From contig MU119207.1 in the NCBI GenBank assembly GCA_014904845.1, forward strand, positions 1 through 64,000: a stretch of DNA of 64,000 bases. The letters are read 5' to 3'. This DNA is from Acephala macrosclerotiorum (lineage: Eukaryota; Ascomycota; Leotiomycetes; Helotiales; Mollisiaceae). A model generated the notes under the pieces. It did no database searches, had not been told where the DNA came from, and saw only the letters and a program-made list of their open reading frames with translations. The position numbers were made by a program, and so were the translations under genes. Position 1 is the first letter of the stretch. Each line of letters starts with the position of its first letter. Below are positions 32,760 to 43,827 of this stretch, in pieces.

Positions 32760-35031
32760 TTATTTTGAATCGACTGAAACAGATGCTGCCTGTACCGGTG
32801 TTGTCCAAGAGCGTGCTGCCATGTCGCATAATCGGCGAATAACATTGGTAGTTCCGGAGCCGTTAGCCTCGTCCGTGACAAACTTCTTAGCCACCAGAAG
32901 CTTGCTCTTGTTGTCGCTCTCATCAAGATGGAGGGGTTGATCATTCTCGGTGTACTCAGAAACCCGTTGCCCAAGACCACGCACAACGGCAATGGAATAT
33001 AGAACATCACGATTCTCGCGACCGTCCAGCAGATTTCGCAATGCTGCAAGAGTATCATCGACTTCCTTGATAACGTTGGCATCTTCATACTGCAAGGTAA
33101 CGAAGCTTGCCAAGGCGTGCCAGAACTCAAGCTCACGAAGACGGTGATGGTCGGTGCTTCCTGGAACCGGCGCAGTGAGAGGATTAGCGGCTGCGACTCG
33201 TCCAGTCAGAAGGGTCTCAAAGACATTGAGTCGATTGATGGCTTCGATAGGATCATCATTTGCTGGAACAGTCTTGTATTCTCGCATGCCATTTGACTCT
33301 GCAGGAACTTCACGAACCATACTAGCAAGGGCCCAAACTGTGCGGGTTTCGACACTTTGGGTGTAGGCAAGCTCTTTAGGATCGTTCTGGGAGGTCTTGC
33401 CGAATTGTTGGAGGAGGGCAGCGAACGACTCGAGGAGGTGCTTGCCATTGAGCAGCTTCGCGAGGCCCTTGACGGAGAACCACTTTGATTCGAGGAAATT
33501 CTCGAGACCGGGTGCGTAGATGCTGTAGTAGAGGTGCTTGATCTCATCGATCATGTTTGGGGAGTTGGCTACATCGATCGTGGATCGAGGAGGTGGGGGG
33601 CCGCCCATATCGAGGAGGTTCTGGACTGTTCGCTTTGCTGAAAAGAATTGGGTGTAAGCCGCGTCTTCCCCAAAAGATGCAACTGAAGGGGAAATGAAAG
33701 AGGAAGCACCACCCCTCAGATGCGGCGTATTCGACGCGCCTGAAGAAAATGGACTTGCGCTCTGTGCATCTCTATTGATGTCCTCTTGGAAGTGTGGCAT
33801 ACCTGGTGTAGTAGTTGCATAAACAGGGGCAGCAGCCGGTGTAGTAGAAGGTGCAACGGCCTCTAAAGCAGGGTCGATTGCAGAAGCATAATCGAATTGT
33901 TGACTGCCAGAGCCAGGAGAGCTGACTCCGGCGGAGAGGGCGGGATCGTAACTCATGTTCGCGGCGGTACCGTAGGCCGGGAGCATCTGCGGTTGATTGC
34001 CGTATGGGTTGGATGTCGCCGGAATACCTCCAGCAGAGGGCGCAGAGCTGGGAGCTGGCTGAATGGCAGCGGGGCCTGGTTGTTGCTTAAAGATGGGATC
34101 GTAACCAAGGCACTCGCGCTTCGACTTTTGGCAATTTCTACAAGCGGGATGTTGCTCATCGCACTGTGAGGTATGTTAGCGGGTCGCCTTCGCAATGGAT
34201 GACACTCAAGGCTTGTGATGGATTTTTGGAGATATTGATGAAGTATTGAGTCTCGCTCGCCTGCTGCAAGCTCGAGGTCCTCATGTGCCTTCGCCTACTT
34301 AGGTGTATTCGTTTAAATAAACGAAAGATCCATCGACTTAACCTCCTCTCGCCTCTTCAATCCTCTTCATGAATTGACAAAATAATTGGAACCTCGAAAA
34401 CTGACCTTGATTCTTCTCTTGCGGCACGTCAGGCAACCTGTCTTGGTTCGGCGCTTGATCTCCTTCGCGCAAAAACGTGTCAGCAAAATGCGAGCCTCGA
34501 GAATATGCCCACGCTCACCTTCTTGTGTCGACCACCACTCATGACTCTCGCGTCTCCTTGGGGAGATATCGCATATCGCATATTTTGGCCGGTGGGATCC
34601 GAGGTAACGTTGGGATACTGGTGCGATGGATGAGGGAGGGTCTGTCCTTGGTTGTGGTAATATGGTCCGCCACCCATTTGCGCGACCGGAGGCAGATTGG
34701 AGCCCATACTGTGGTGTTGTAGCTGCTGCTGTTGTTGCTGCAGAGGGTCTAATGATCGCATCGAAGGTAAGGACAACGAACCGTTGCTGCCGGTAGGACT
34801 CGCGCGATATGGTTCACCACCTTGTTGATTCGGGGGTGGATAGTTGTATTGGGCGTTCGAAAGCGATGGCGACGGATACGAAGTTGGGCTCGGATAACTG
34901 ACGGCTTGTTGACGACCTTGAACACCTTGCTGCTGCTGTGCAGCATTCGACATCGAAGGAGACGCCGGTGCAGAACCGTTCTGGAGATGATTCGAGAGAT
35001 GTGGACTGTTTCGATTGTTCTGCTGCGCCAT
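32760..35031 (-). CDS. Zn2Cys6 transcription factor with Gln/Pro-rich N-terminus
   Basis: Three exons: 35031-34519, about 34462-34406, 34163-32760 (second exon could start 3 nt later), giving about 657 residues. Residues 1-170 are Gln/Ser/Pro/Asn-rich with a short Gln tract and are presumably disordered. The zinc cluster follows directly: CLTCRKRRIKC, DEQHPAC, RNCQKSKREC. It fits C-x2-C-x6-C-x6-C-x2-C-x6-C exactly, with the basic linker KRRTKTG in front. An intron interrupts the cluster just before its third Cys codon. The C-terminal half (AAYTQFFSAKRTVQNLLDMG, DEIKHLYYSIYAPGLENFL) is mostly helical and resembles regulatory regions of such factors. DNA target unknown. The 3' neighbour is convergent. 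Confidence 0.88.
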
Positions 35032-37440
35032 GTCCAGAGGTGACGCCGTCGACCTGTCGATTTCACGTCCGGCCTAGTTCGGCAGACGGCGGAGAAAAAC
35101 GAATCAACTGGTGCACCGCAGACAATAAAAACAATTAATACCGTCCGCCAGAATATCTCGAGATGATATTCAGGGCTGCTTTGATGGGGGACGGGTAACT
35201 GAGAAGCGAGCTTTCGTTAAAGTAGTAGGGAACTTCAGTTCGGTCGGAGTGAAGGGGTTTGGGTAAGGGAAGATCGCGTTGGGAGCCTGAGGAAGGGACG
35301 ACTGTGGCAGAAAATTTGAAGGCTGAGTCGACCGATCTAGCTTAGCGCCGGTTTGAAAATGGTGCGAGGGTGACGGTGACGGTAAAATATTCACTTCGGC
35401 AACGGTTCATACGCAAGGCCAGCTATTTAATTGTTTGAATGCTCTGCCTTCTCGGGGGGCATTGCAGCAAGCGGAAAAGGCAAGGTCCTTCGCGTGTACC
35501 GTAGCGGCTTGCAGAAAGCGAAGGAGACGGAGCCCAAGAAAGCGAATCGAAGACTTGTCAGAGGCATTTTCGAAGCTCTTCTGCATGGGGGCTGCGCTGT
35601 AAATATACGACGAGGGATCTCCGGCTCAAGATACTGTATCTCAGGCCGGTGGCTTGATGGGATATATCCAGTGCTGCAGCATGTATTGCACGCATTGTTG
35701 CCCTCGTTCTGGACACGGTTTGCTCTTGTACCTACTCGGTCTGAACTTGAAAACACTTCTTTGACAGAACTTCCATCTCCCATTTGACAAATACATTGCT
35801 TCTTTTAGCCTCGAATTTGACTCCCAAATAATGTCACCTTGGCGTCAACGCTAGGTCTCTGCATGGCATGATGATGCTGAGGCTGTGAACTTTGGCCTCC
35901 AATGCTGGGCTGGTCTTACGAGATGATTTCAATACCGCCGGCGAGAAATGTTTGCTTACATTTTTAGACCTCCCAAGTACTTGGCAGTCTCTGCTTTCTC
36001 AGTCCTGTAGCAATGTCCTGAGTTATTTGAAGACTATACCAACTGGCATGCTTCTCCGGTTGCTGCATCTGCAGGCTCATCCGTTCCGGTCGTCCAAGCC
36101 TCCAGGGCCAAAAAGCAATATATCCCGATCATCAGGGGCGCATCTCAGAGATCTGGAACTAATGACGTGCAGCCTCCTAAACCTCCGTATTAGATCTTGA
36201 ATTACAACGCTGTAAAATGTAACCGAAGCCCCCTAAATCGCTGTCGCTTCGCTCCTTCGCCCCTTTTCTAGCAATCGAATTTCTCGTTCGCATAGTTGCC
36301 TTCTTGATCTCATCCTTCTGTACTGTCAGCTGAACCAACATGCGTCCGACCCGGAGCCTTCAGCTTCAAGTAGACACTGAATCAGAATCTAGCTCCACTG
36401 TACGAATCCTCCAATGAAATCCACAGCCTCGAGGTGCTTTATTAGCCATATGAGATGCGCCTCTATTCGGAGCCTTTTTCATTTCGTCTTTGCCGCGAGA
36501 TTGCACCGAGCCACCCAGCCACCCAGCCCCCTGTCTAACCTGATAGTTCGATTCGAGGCAGCATTGTGCAAATTGTTTGATGCTTTGATCCCGCTGTCAC
36601 GCATGAACCAACAACACGCCTTGTTTGAGAAACAATCACGATCAAACGTTTGATTCGTGATATTGTTACAGTGATCATATGAGAACTGGTAACCTACGTA
36701 TGCCGGGTCTGAATCTGATGCTGCCGGCCGCTAGACGTGACTAGATCTGACCATATCAGCGATCGTTTAGTGAGCAGGATTATGGGTCGCACGATCAGAT
36801 TTGTGTTCGTGTTCATACCATTTCAGAGGCCTCAAACATTGTTTTGGACAGGAAAGGAAGGTGAAGTAAGTTTATTTAAAGTGAAGTGATTTGAAACGGC
36901 ATGATGGGACCTAGCATGAACTGCATATGCTTGCTTGCTCTAGGATTAGACCGAGAACGAACCGAGGGTATTACAGTCATCAGTTGCCAGATAGGAAGCC
37001 AACGATTGAATGATCTTGGTACATTTGTTTGCGGCAGACTAAGGATGTGCGAGTGGTTGTACAAGAAGTATGTTCTCGAAACTGCCCAGCCAAGTTCAAC
37101 CAGCGGCTTGGCAACGAAGCTACTCCAACGTCTACTGTCCGTTTAACTTCACCGAACCGCAGACGGAAAGCTGCAGGAAATTCTGAGCTGAGCAAGCCAA
37201 CCGTTATGGTGTCGTTATCTTCCAGTGTATGGTTCGGCCGTATATGAAGTTCGCTACAGTACATGGAATCAGAATAGCTGATGGTCCCTAATTATCCTAA
37301 ACCATGGGCGTGCATTTCATTCACTACCCCTTACATTTTTCCACCTGTTCGCTTGTCAATTAGCGGGCCGTAAAGTCTGTTTAGCACTTGTATCCTGCTA
37401 TTTTGGCTCTTGTGTCTGATCACATGATGTTGATGGGCAT
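35032..37440. other. Large gene-poor region
   Basis: Contains the promoter and leader of the Zn2Cys6 gene and about 2 kb in which I see no gene. Opposite-strand open stretches over 35427-35787 lack an ATG on the plus strand and have no domain character. Its right end carries the tail of a Copia-type element. Confidence 0.5.
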
Positions 37441-37857
37441 CGGGAGACGCGGGTCGAGGGACCTCACAGTCAAATGAGAGAGAGTTATGGAAGTGAAAGA
37501 TCTCTACACCGAGAGAGTAGATACTACAGAGAATGTAGCTGATGTTTTGACAAAGGCTTTGGGACCGAAGAAGTTCAAATACTTCATGGGCAAGATGGGA
37601 CTTGTGGACATGAAGCATATGGACTCGGTGATTGGAGATATGGAGTTGAAGGTTGATGAAAAGGACTCGGGAGTCAAGGGCTGAGGAAGTCACTCAGATT
37701 CGAGCCAGGGGGAGTGTTGGATCTTTGAGGCTCTAGAATCTTTGTTTGCTTTCGTCGTTGCCTAAAGACATGCATGCCTTTGAGCATGCAGGTCCTTTCA
37801 TCCCATAGTGTATTTAGAGACGATGAGAGCCCTCCTTAGGAGAGGCTTCTCTCTTCT
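37441..37857 (+). mobile_element. 3' remnant of a Ty1/Copia LTR retrotransposon
   Basis: A frame at 37487-37684 reads VKDLYTERVDTTENVADVLT and then KALGPKKFKYFMGKMGL, the typical C-terminal end of Copia Pol after RNase H (ENxADxLTKAL). About 30 bases downstream of its stop is a purine tract (CCAGGGGGAG, near 37705-37714), which looks like the polypurine tract. It is followed at 37715 by TGTTGGATC, the usual start of a Copia LTR. No integrase, reverse transcriptase or 5' LTR is present in the window. The LTR-like stretch runs into the 3' end of the CWF19-like gene. Confidence 0.75.
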
Positions 37858-39873
37858 CTATCGGTTATAGTCAAACTTCCTCCACCGTGCCTTGAATCCT
37901 TCAACTCGCCTATCCCCTCGGACCCAACGGCCTTGCCTCTTTATCACATCAGGCTCAATGTCAAGCATGCCTCCAATAATTTCCCGAGCAAAAAGATCTC
38001 CTTTCGGCCATCGATTGGAATCTTCGACAATATGGCCCAGCCCACCATCCAGGTCGAACCATGCATGAAAGTATGGCATCTCTTTGGCGAGAGATCTTCT
38101 GAAAGCCGACTTGCCCATTCCTTCTCGTGCTCGTGCTGCCGTGTCAATCAGCTTTTTATGCTGTGTCCATTCTTCGTCAGACGACAGGATAGCCTCCTTG
38201 AAAAAGGCTGGAGCCGTCTCGCCGAGACTATAAGGCAGGGGTACCACTTGCATAGCCGCATGCATTTTTCGATGCGGTGCCGCGGCGTTCTCGTAGAACA
38301 CTACGTCTCGGCCTTGATCATGATACATCCGTGTCAAACACTTCATGAAGTTCCGGATCTCTTCCCATTCATCATCGTCACACTCCAGTAGATTCGTCCT
38401 GTGTTGGATCGGGACAATTACTGCACCGCCCTCGCTGAGTTCCGGTTCTGTGGGCAGAGTCAGATAGACTCTCGTAGCTAGAGATATAATTGGAGCGATA
38501 GGAGGCTGGTTTTTGTCTTCATGATGACATAGCTGGCAAGAGTCCAAGATCCTGTTCATCTTCTGGAATTCTCCGATCGCTGCGTTCTTCAGATTGATCT
38601 CCGACTTCTGGACGCGTTTCGCCAGCTTATTGGCGTTGTCGTCCATGTAATCAAGGTCATCGTTGAACTTCGCATCCTTCGCGATGCGCTCAGCAGCCCG
38701 CATACCTTCACCACCGGCTTGTCCTTTGGTTCGCCTCTCCTCACGGACCATATCCTCGATGCTCATGTCCTCATTCTCCTCAACAAGTCCCCTTTCCCTG
38801 CCGCGCTTATTCTCAATGGCTTTGACTTCCCCACGAGTTCCAGCCAGCATCCGGTTATCCATCTTCCCTAGAACCACAACGCCAGGATCAGAAGGATTGT
38901 TCGAGAAGTTGGCCATTGCTTCGTTGTACTCTTTCTCCAGCTTTGCTGCGTCTGGACTATTCTTGAGCTTCGCCTTCATGAGTTGAGCCTTCATCCGATT
39001 TAGAGTCGTAAGATCTAACACGATTGTTGCTGCTAGAGGTGGCTTTTCTTCCATAATTGTCCCTTGAGGTGGCAGTTCACTGCTTTCACGTGCCTGTTCC
39101 GGACTTTGTCGTATTCCTAGGTCTAATTTGCGCTCTTGATATAGCTCCCCACTCGGCTTCTCTTTCCCAACATAGCCGTCACCGTAGAGCTTTCTCCTGT
39201 CGACTTCAATCTGCTCTTCTCTAGCATCGTCGAACTCGCGCAGGCTGCCGAACCGCTCAATAGCAATCTCCTCAACAGGTCGGCCACTTTCCTCCGCTTG
39301 GGTATACACTGCCTTGAGCTTTGTCATGCGCCATTGTGACCCTGAATCTCCAAAAGTATACTCCACTTCGTGCTCATCTTCAATGTCCTCCAGTTGCTTT
39401 CCCTGAACTAGATCTTGTAAATGATGATTGAGTTCGTTCTTGTGAATCTTCAAATCGTAGTCTGGTTTTTTGGGAGGAGCTTGGACGACTTTCTTGACGC
39501 CTTTTTGGGTGTAATCGAAATCTAGAGCGGAGGGTGCTTCCATCCATGAGTCGCGAGATAGCTTGGGTTCAGAGGAAGGCTTCTCATTACCCGGTATTGG
39601 CAAGTCTTGGTGGGGATCTGATGTCTTTGCATGCTTGTGACTCTTTCGGTGATCCTCGTCCTCCATATCTCTTGAGCGCCTCGTTCGCTTGTGCCTATGA
39701 TTATCGCGGTTGTGATCTCGTTCTCGTTCGTCTCGACTTCGATGGCTCGATTTATGACGATGTCGATGTTTGCCCTCTTCTCGGTCTTTATCCCGACTGC
39801 TATGCTTCTCAGCCCTTTCTCTAGCTTTCTTCTCCTCTACCAGAGCTTTCTCAAATTCATCAAGGCCGTCCAT
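37858..39873 (-). CDS. CWF19-like spliceosome disassembly factor
   Basis: 671 residues, single exon, start at the ATG at 39873. The N-terminal 110 residues are extremely Arg/Lys/His/Asp/Ser-rich (RS/RD-like), as in many spliceosomal proteins. The C-terminal third contains the two CwfJ domains. CwfJ domain 1 (HIT-like) spans about residues 440-570, with NRILDSCQLCHHEDKNQPP, GGAVIVPIQHRTNLLECDDD and FYENAAAPHRKMHAAMQVVP. CwfJ domain 2 is at the end, with AFRRSLAKEMPYFHAWFDLD and GGLGHIVEDSNRWPKGDLFA. The family (S. pombe Cwf19, yeast Drn1) associates with late spliceosomes and helps the debranching enzyme with intron lariat turnover. It shares a 160-bp divergent promoter with GPN1. Confidence 0.92.
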   Translation of the reverse strand: MDGLDEFEKALVEEKKARERAEKHSSRDKDREEGKHRHRHKSSHRSRDERERDHNRDNHRHKRTRRSRDMEDEDHRKSHKHAKTSDPHQDLPIPGNEKPSSEPKLSRDSWMEAPSALDFDYTQKGVKKVVQAPPKKPDYDLKIHKNELNHHLQDLVQGKQLEDIEDEHEVEYTFGDSGSQWRMTKLKAVYTQAEESGRPVEEIAIERFGSLREFDDAREEQIEVDRRKLYGDGYVGKEKPSGELYQERKLDLGIRQSPEQARESSELPPQGTIMEEKPPLAATIVLDLTTLNRMKAQLMKAKLKNSPDAAKLEKEYNEAMANFSNNPSDPGVVVLGKMDNRMLAGTRGEVKAIENKRGRERGLVEENEDMSIEDMVREERRTKGQAGGEGMRAAERIAKDAKFNDDLDYMDDNANKLAKRVQKSEINLKNAAIGEFQKMNRILDSCQLCHHEDKNQPPIAPIISLATRVYLTLPTEPELSEGGAVIVPIQHRTNLLECDDDEWEEIRNFMKCLTRMYHDQGRDVVFYENAAAPHRKMHAAMQVVPLPYSLGETAPAFFKEAILSSDEEWTQHKKLIDTAARAREGMGKSAFRRSLAKEMPYFHAWFDLDGGLGHIVEDSNRWPKGDLFAREIIGGMLDIEPDVIKRQGRWVRGDRRVEGFKARWRKFDYNR

Positions 39874-40033
39874 CTTGTTGTGGTGGAGATGGTTCGAAGC
39901 TGGGGAAGCTACATATAAGCTCAGCTAGTGCCGAAATTTGTTTGAAGATGCGAACATCCCACTTCGCGCCCCGCCAAAACTTCCTCATCTCGACAATCGA
40001 TTCAACTCGACCTTCAACCTCGACTACTGCGAA

Positions 40034-41230
40034 ATGACGACTCCACAAGCTGCCTCTGGCTCTCCGCCGACAACTATTGTCTGTGTAGGCATGGCTGGAA
40101 GTGGAAAGACAACATTCATGCAACGCATCAATGCACATCTTCACGCCCAAAAGGAGATACCATATGTCATAAACCTCGATCCCGCAGTACGAACTGTGCC
40201 CTTTGACACCAATATCGACATCCGCGAGTCTGTCAACTACAAGGAGGTTATGAAATCCTACAACCTGGGACCTAACGGCGGCATTCTCACATCTCTAAAC
40301 CTTTTCGCCACAAAGATAGACCAAATCCTCAACTTCATTGAAAAGCGCTCTGCGCCCGATGCGGAAGAACCGCAGAGAAAGCCGATCAAGAAAATCCTTA
40401 TTGATACACCCGGACAAATCGAAGTCTTCGTGTGGAGCGCATCCGGAAGCATTATATTGGATTCTTTAGCATCTTCGTGCCCTACAGTGATCGCATACAT
40501 CATTGATACACCTAGGACAGCTTCTACCAGTACATTCATGAGCAATATGCTGTATGCTTGCAGTATTCTCTACAAGACGAAGCTACCCATGATCTTGGTT
40601 TTCAACAAGACTGATGTCAAGGCTGCTGAGTTTGCGAAGGAGTGGATGACTGATTTCGAGTCTTTCCAGGCTGCGCTCCGAGAGGAAGAGGAGGCCGGAA
40701 GCTTTGGAGGTGTTGAAGGTGGAGGTATGGGTGGTGGAAGTGGCTATATGGGCTCTTTACTGAACAGTATGAGCCTGATGTTAGAGGAGTTCTACAGCCA
40801 TTTAAGTGTGATTGGAGTCAGTTCGATGACCGGCCAAGGTATCACCGAATTCTTCGATGCAGTAGATGAGAAGGCAAAGGAATTCGAGCGCGACTACAAG
40901 CCTGAGCTGGAACGAAGAAAGAAGCAAAGAGAAGAAGAAAAGCTAGCCAACAGAGAGAAGGAGTTGGGCAAGCTCATGAAGGATATGGCGGTATCTGGCG
41001 AGCCATCAACTAGAAAGCAGCCCGTGCCCAACATGGATACACTCAGCGACATGGAGGATGACCAGGATGATGATGATGATGATGATGGGGAAGATGAAGA
41101 GAAAGAGAAAGACGATGAAGGCCTTAGTACTCGCTACAAGCAAGCTTTACAAGAGTCAGGCGGATCCACCAAAAAAGAAGATGATTACAGCTTCGCAAGA
41201 TATCTTCGAGCTAGTCAGATGAACATTTAG
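40034..41230 (+). CDS. NPA3: GPN-loop GTPase 1
   Basis: 398 residues from the ATG at 40034; the open frame starts earlier but only from a TTG. P-loop GMAGSGKTT is followed by [20 protein letters not shown]. The diagnostic loop [13 protein letters not shown] is followed by [16 protein letters not shown] and the guanine-specificity motif FNKTDV. A long charged C-terminal tail carries an Asp run encoded at about 41060-41085. GPN1/Npa3 GTPases form dimers that escort assembled RNA polymerase II into the nucleus. A gene for a shared RNA polymerase subunit (Rpb12) lies just downstream on the other strand, which is probably coincidental. Confidence 0.95.
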   Translation: MTTPQAASGSPPTTIVCVGMAGSGKTTFMQRINAHLHAQKEIPYVINLDPAVRTVPFDTNIDIRESVNYKEVMKSYNLGPNGGILTSLNLFATKIDQILNFIEKRSAPDAEEPQRKPIKKILIDTPGQIEVFVWSASGSIILDSLASSCPTVIAYIIDTPRTASTSTFMSNMLYACSILYKTKLPMILVFNKTDVKAAEFAKEWMTDFESFQAALREEEEAGSFGGVEGGGMGGGSGYMGSLLNSMSLMLEEFYSHLSVIGVSSMTGQGITEFFDAVDEKAKEFERDYKPELERRKKQREEEKLANREKELGKLMKDMAVSGEPSTRKQPVPNMDTLSDMEDDQDDDDDDDGEDEEKEKDDEGLSTRYKQALQESGGSTKKEDDYSFARYLRASQMNI

Positions 41231-41517
41231 GGGTAGAGAGGCGAAAAAGGCGTTGGGTGGTAGCATTGCACGGCGCATTTTGATACCAAATGGAGGGCTT
41301 TGTGTATGCCCAAAGACATGCAGTTTATTCTAGGAATGTAACAATATTCCCAACCTTGTCTTAATAGACCGCGTTGATGTGACCGCAGACGCCCCAGCCA
41401 TGTAATGTGTTTTGCGTTTCAGATATCGTAGTGCTTTTTTCCCTTCATATTATCTCGGAGTTCCTCGCCATTTTGTATCTCAAAAGCATCGCAGAATTCT
41501 TCGCTTTTGCGCCTCCA

Positions 41518-41793
41518 TCATCTTGCCTCGAACTGCACCATTCTATCCACAGGTCAACACAGGCGCGTGCGCAGCCCGCGCAAAGAAGCTTACCTCTTCG
41601 TTCGCTCCTTATAGAGCACGCGATGACCACACTCCTTGCAACGGATGGGGTCTCCTCTCTTCAGCGGGACTTTCGCATTACAGTCGCCGCACAGGTAGTT
41701 GATGGCGGGGCCATCACCAGCCAAGTTGGCCTGGAATGCGTCGCGGCCTGGAGTTGGGACACCGGTAGGAACTTGGTATGCTTCACGAGACAT
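41518..41793 (-). CDS. RPC10: RNA polymerases I/II/III subunit ABC10-alpha (Rpb12)
   Basis: Two exons: 41793-41594 and a tiny terminal exon 41542-41518 (25 nt including stop), separated by a 51-nt intron (gtaagc...gatag). The product is 74 residues. The zinc ribbon CGDCNAKVPLKRGDPIRCKE, then CGHRVLYKERTKR, has four Cys in two C-x2-C pairs. The short last exon supplies the invariant end MVQFEAR, without which the protein would stop at a TAA inside the intron. This small subunit is shared by all three nuclear polymerases. The first ATG of the transcript reading MSREAYQVP is used; an upstream open extension begins only with TTG. Confidence 0.93.
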
Positions 41794-41989
41794 GTTGGCT
41801 ATCTTTTTGAGGGCAAAGACAGGTTCTTTGTTCGGAGGTGTAGAGGTTGTAAAAGGCGCGAACTTGATGTTCAAAAGAGGAGCCTCAAGGCTGAGAAATA
41901 CTTTCCATCTGGCAGAATCTTTAAGCTATTCCTCTTTAGGCTCGAAGCCTTTGGGTCACGAACAAGCTTAAATATTTTTCTCGGACGAT

Positions 41990-42810
41990 TCGCAAATTGA
42001 AAAGTTCATACGGTACTTAATGTTCGAAAAAGCTCTAGCTCAAAGTTTTCAGGCTTGATAACACACATACAGAAATCTAGGAGAGGCTAGTCTGCTCTGG
42101 TGTACAGTACTCTCCATTCAACTTGTCCCTCCCCACAGCATGTGGTCCTACCGTCTCCGAGCTTTCAAGGAGCAGCCAGCGGTGAGTCCAATGGCTGCAA
42201 ATATTGACCGTTTGAATCTGAACGATCTTCCTCATCAGTTCATTATGTTATGATGCATGAATATGGGTTGTTACACTTTATCTGCATTGAGGGGTTTGGT
42301 TCGGTCAAGCATCATCCTAGAAAGTGGCATGGTGGGAAGAGATATGTCGAAAAAGAAATTCCAGCTCCAAAGCTTCATGACCGATGTTTTGAAATATTCA
42401 GAAAGGAAATGTCCTCAAAATTCACTTATATGTTCTCTCCGTAAAATTCATATACCAATCCTTATCTTCAATCAGAGGCATAAGTGCTCAGACCGCCTAG
42501 CAATCATGGCTCCGAAGCGGTAGGACGAAAGTAGAAATCGCGGTCGTATCCCTGTCATGCATCTAGTTCAACATCAGGCCTTCCAATTCCCCTTCTCCTC
42601 TTCAAAGCAGATATGATCGATTGACAACATCCGTACCCACCATTCTTTGTTGCATTATTTACGTATTCATTGCCGTTCCTTCGACTTGGTCTTCCGCAAA
42701 TTAAGAAGCTGCTGGCAACGACTTCCAAGTTCAGTGAAGCTTGCTTGGTCGAGGGGCGTGTGGAGAGTGTGTGATTGAGGCAGTATTCTATCACGACACA
42801 TGGTTGCGCA
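41990..42810. other. Intergenic region
   Basis: Promoter regions for Rpb12 and the UBTD-like gene. The short frames at 42250-42520 have weak composition and no recognised domain. Confidence 0.5.
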
Positions 42811-43827
42811 ATGGTAATTGACATCTCTTTCTCAATTTTCCACTTCCCAAAAATGATTAAGTGAACCATCTGATCTTTTACAATAGGGTTGCTGTGCCTC
42901 AACTCCTTTGGGCTCGCCATATCCCCAGCAGCAAGCCAATCCCAATTCCTCCTCTCGCGCAATAACATCCTCGCAACCACCTTCGCAAGCTGCGCTTCCA
43001 AGGCCGTCGACCAATGCCTCTAGCCATAGCCAGCCCCAGCCCCAACCCCACCCCCGGCCGCATCCCCATCGCTCTCGAGACCCGGCAGCTCCATATCCCA
43101 ACAAGCCTCTGAAGCTACACACATGGACCAGCCGGAACAAGATATGGACTCGTCAAGAACTTGACAAAGAGCGCACCGATTTCTTCGATACACGTGTGGA
43201 TGGACGGCCGGAGATCTGGCAAGCTTTGAAAGCAAGTCTTGAGGTGTTGTGGAATGGTGGCGATCCTGGGGAGAGTGATGGAGGTCTGGCAACTGCACAG
43301 ATGATACTAGATGCGGCTGGTATAACCATACCTAGTGGCGATTTGGCGGTGGGTGGTTCATTCGATCCTTTTGGTCACCGCTATTTGATGGACGAGCATA
43401 TTGTATCAGATCCAACAAATATAAGTGTTGCGCTACCGACGGCTGATGATGAAGACAAGACGGGTGATGAGGGGAGTGAAGAAGCAGATGAGGAAGAAAT
43501 CATTAGAAGACGAGAAGAGAAGGGGAAAGGGGTTTTGAATGAGGCAGATTTGATGGTAATTCTGGCCAAGTTGAGTGATCGCGACAATGCGCCTCTTAAA
43601 GTCACGGTTTCCAAGCAGGACTCAGTGAGGCTTGTAAGCCGCAAGATATTAGAGGCATCTGGCGTAAGTTGTTCAAGACTGCACTCAAGAACCACGACTG
43701 ATTTCAGCAGCTTGAACCACCCCACCATATCAGGATTTTCTACATGGGCAGGCACCTAAAAGAGCTTCAGACCTTACAGGCTCAGGGATGGATGGAGGAG
43801 GACGTTCTCAACGCGTTCGTATTTTAA
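42811..43827 (+). CDS. Ubiquitin-domain protein of the UBTD1/2 (DC-UbP) type
   Basis: Three exons: 42811-42813 (the ATG alone), 42887-43663, 43708-43827, giving 299 residues. The first exon codes only Met; the second begins GCCAST, so the mature N-terminus MGCC is a likely N-myristoylation and palmitoylation site, as in UBTD proteins. A Ser/Gln/Pro/His-rich linker follows. Next is the DC-UbP N-terminal domain (KIWTRQELDKERTDFFDTRV, RPEIWQALKASLEVLWNG), an acidic segment, and a C-terminal ubiquitin-like fold (LKVTVSKQDSVRLVSRKILE, then IRIFYMGRHLKELQTLQAQG). The family interacts with E2/E3 ubiquitin enzymes at membranes. The assignment is from motif recall. Confidence 0.82.

Noticed and set aside
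35427..35787. Antiparallel frames of 118 codons on both strands
   Set aside because: The plus frame begins with TTG and has no ATG; neither resembles a known protein. It lies in the promoter side of the Zn2Cys6 gene.
36876..37264. Frames beside the Copia tail that might be gag or integrase
   Set aside because: None shows the zinc knuckle, DDE region or reverse transcriptase motifs; only the terminal Pol segment at 37487-37684 is recognisable.
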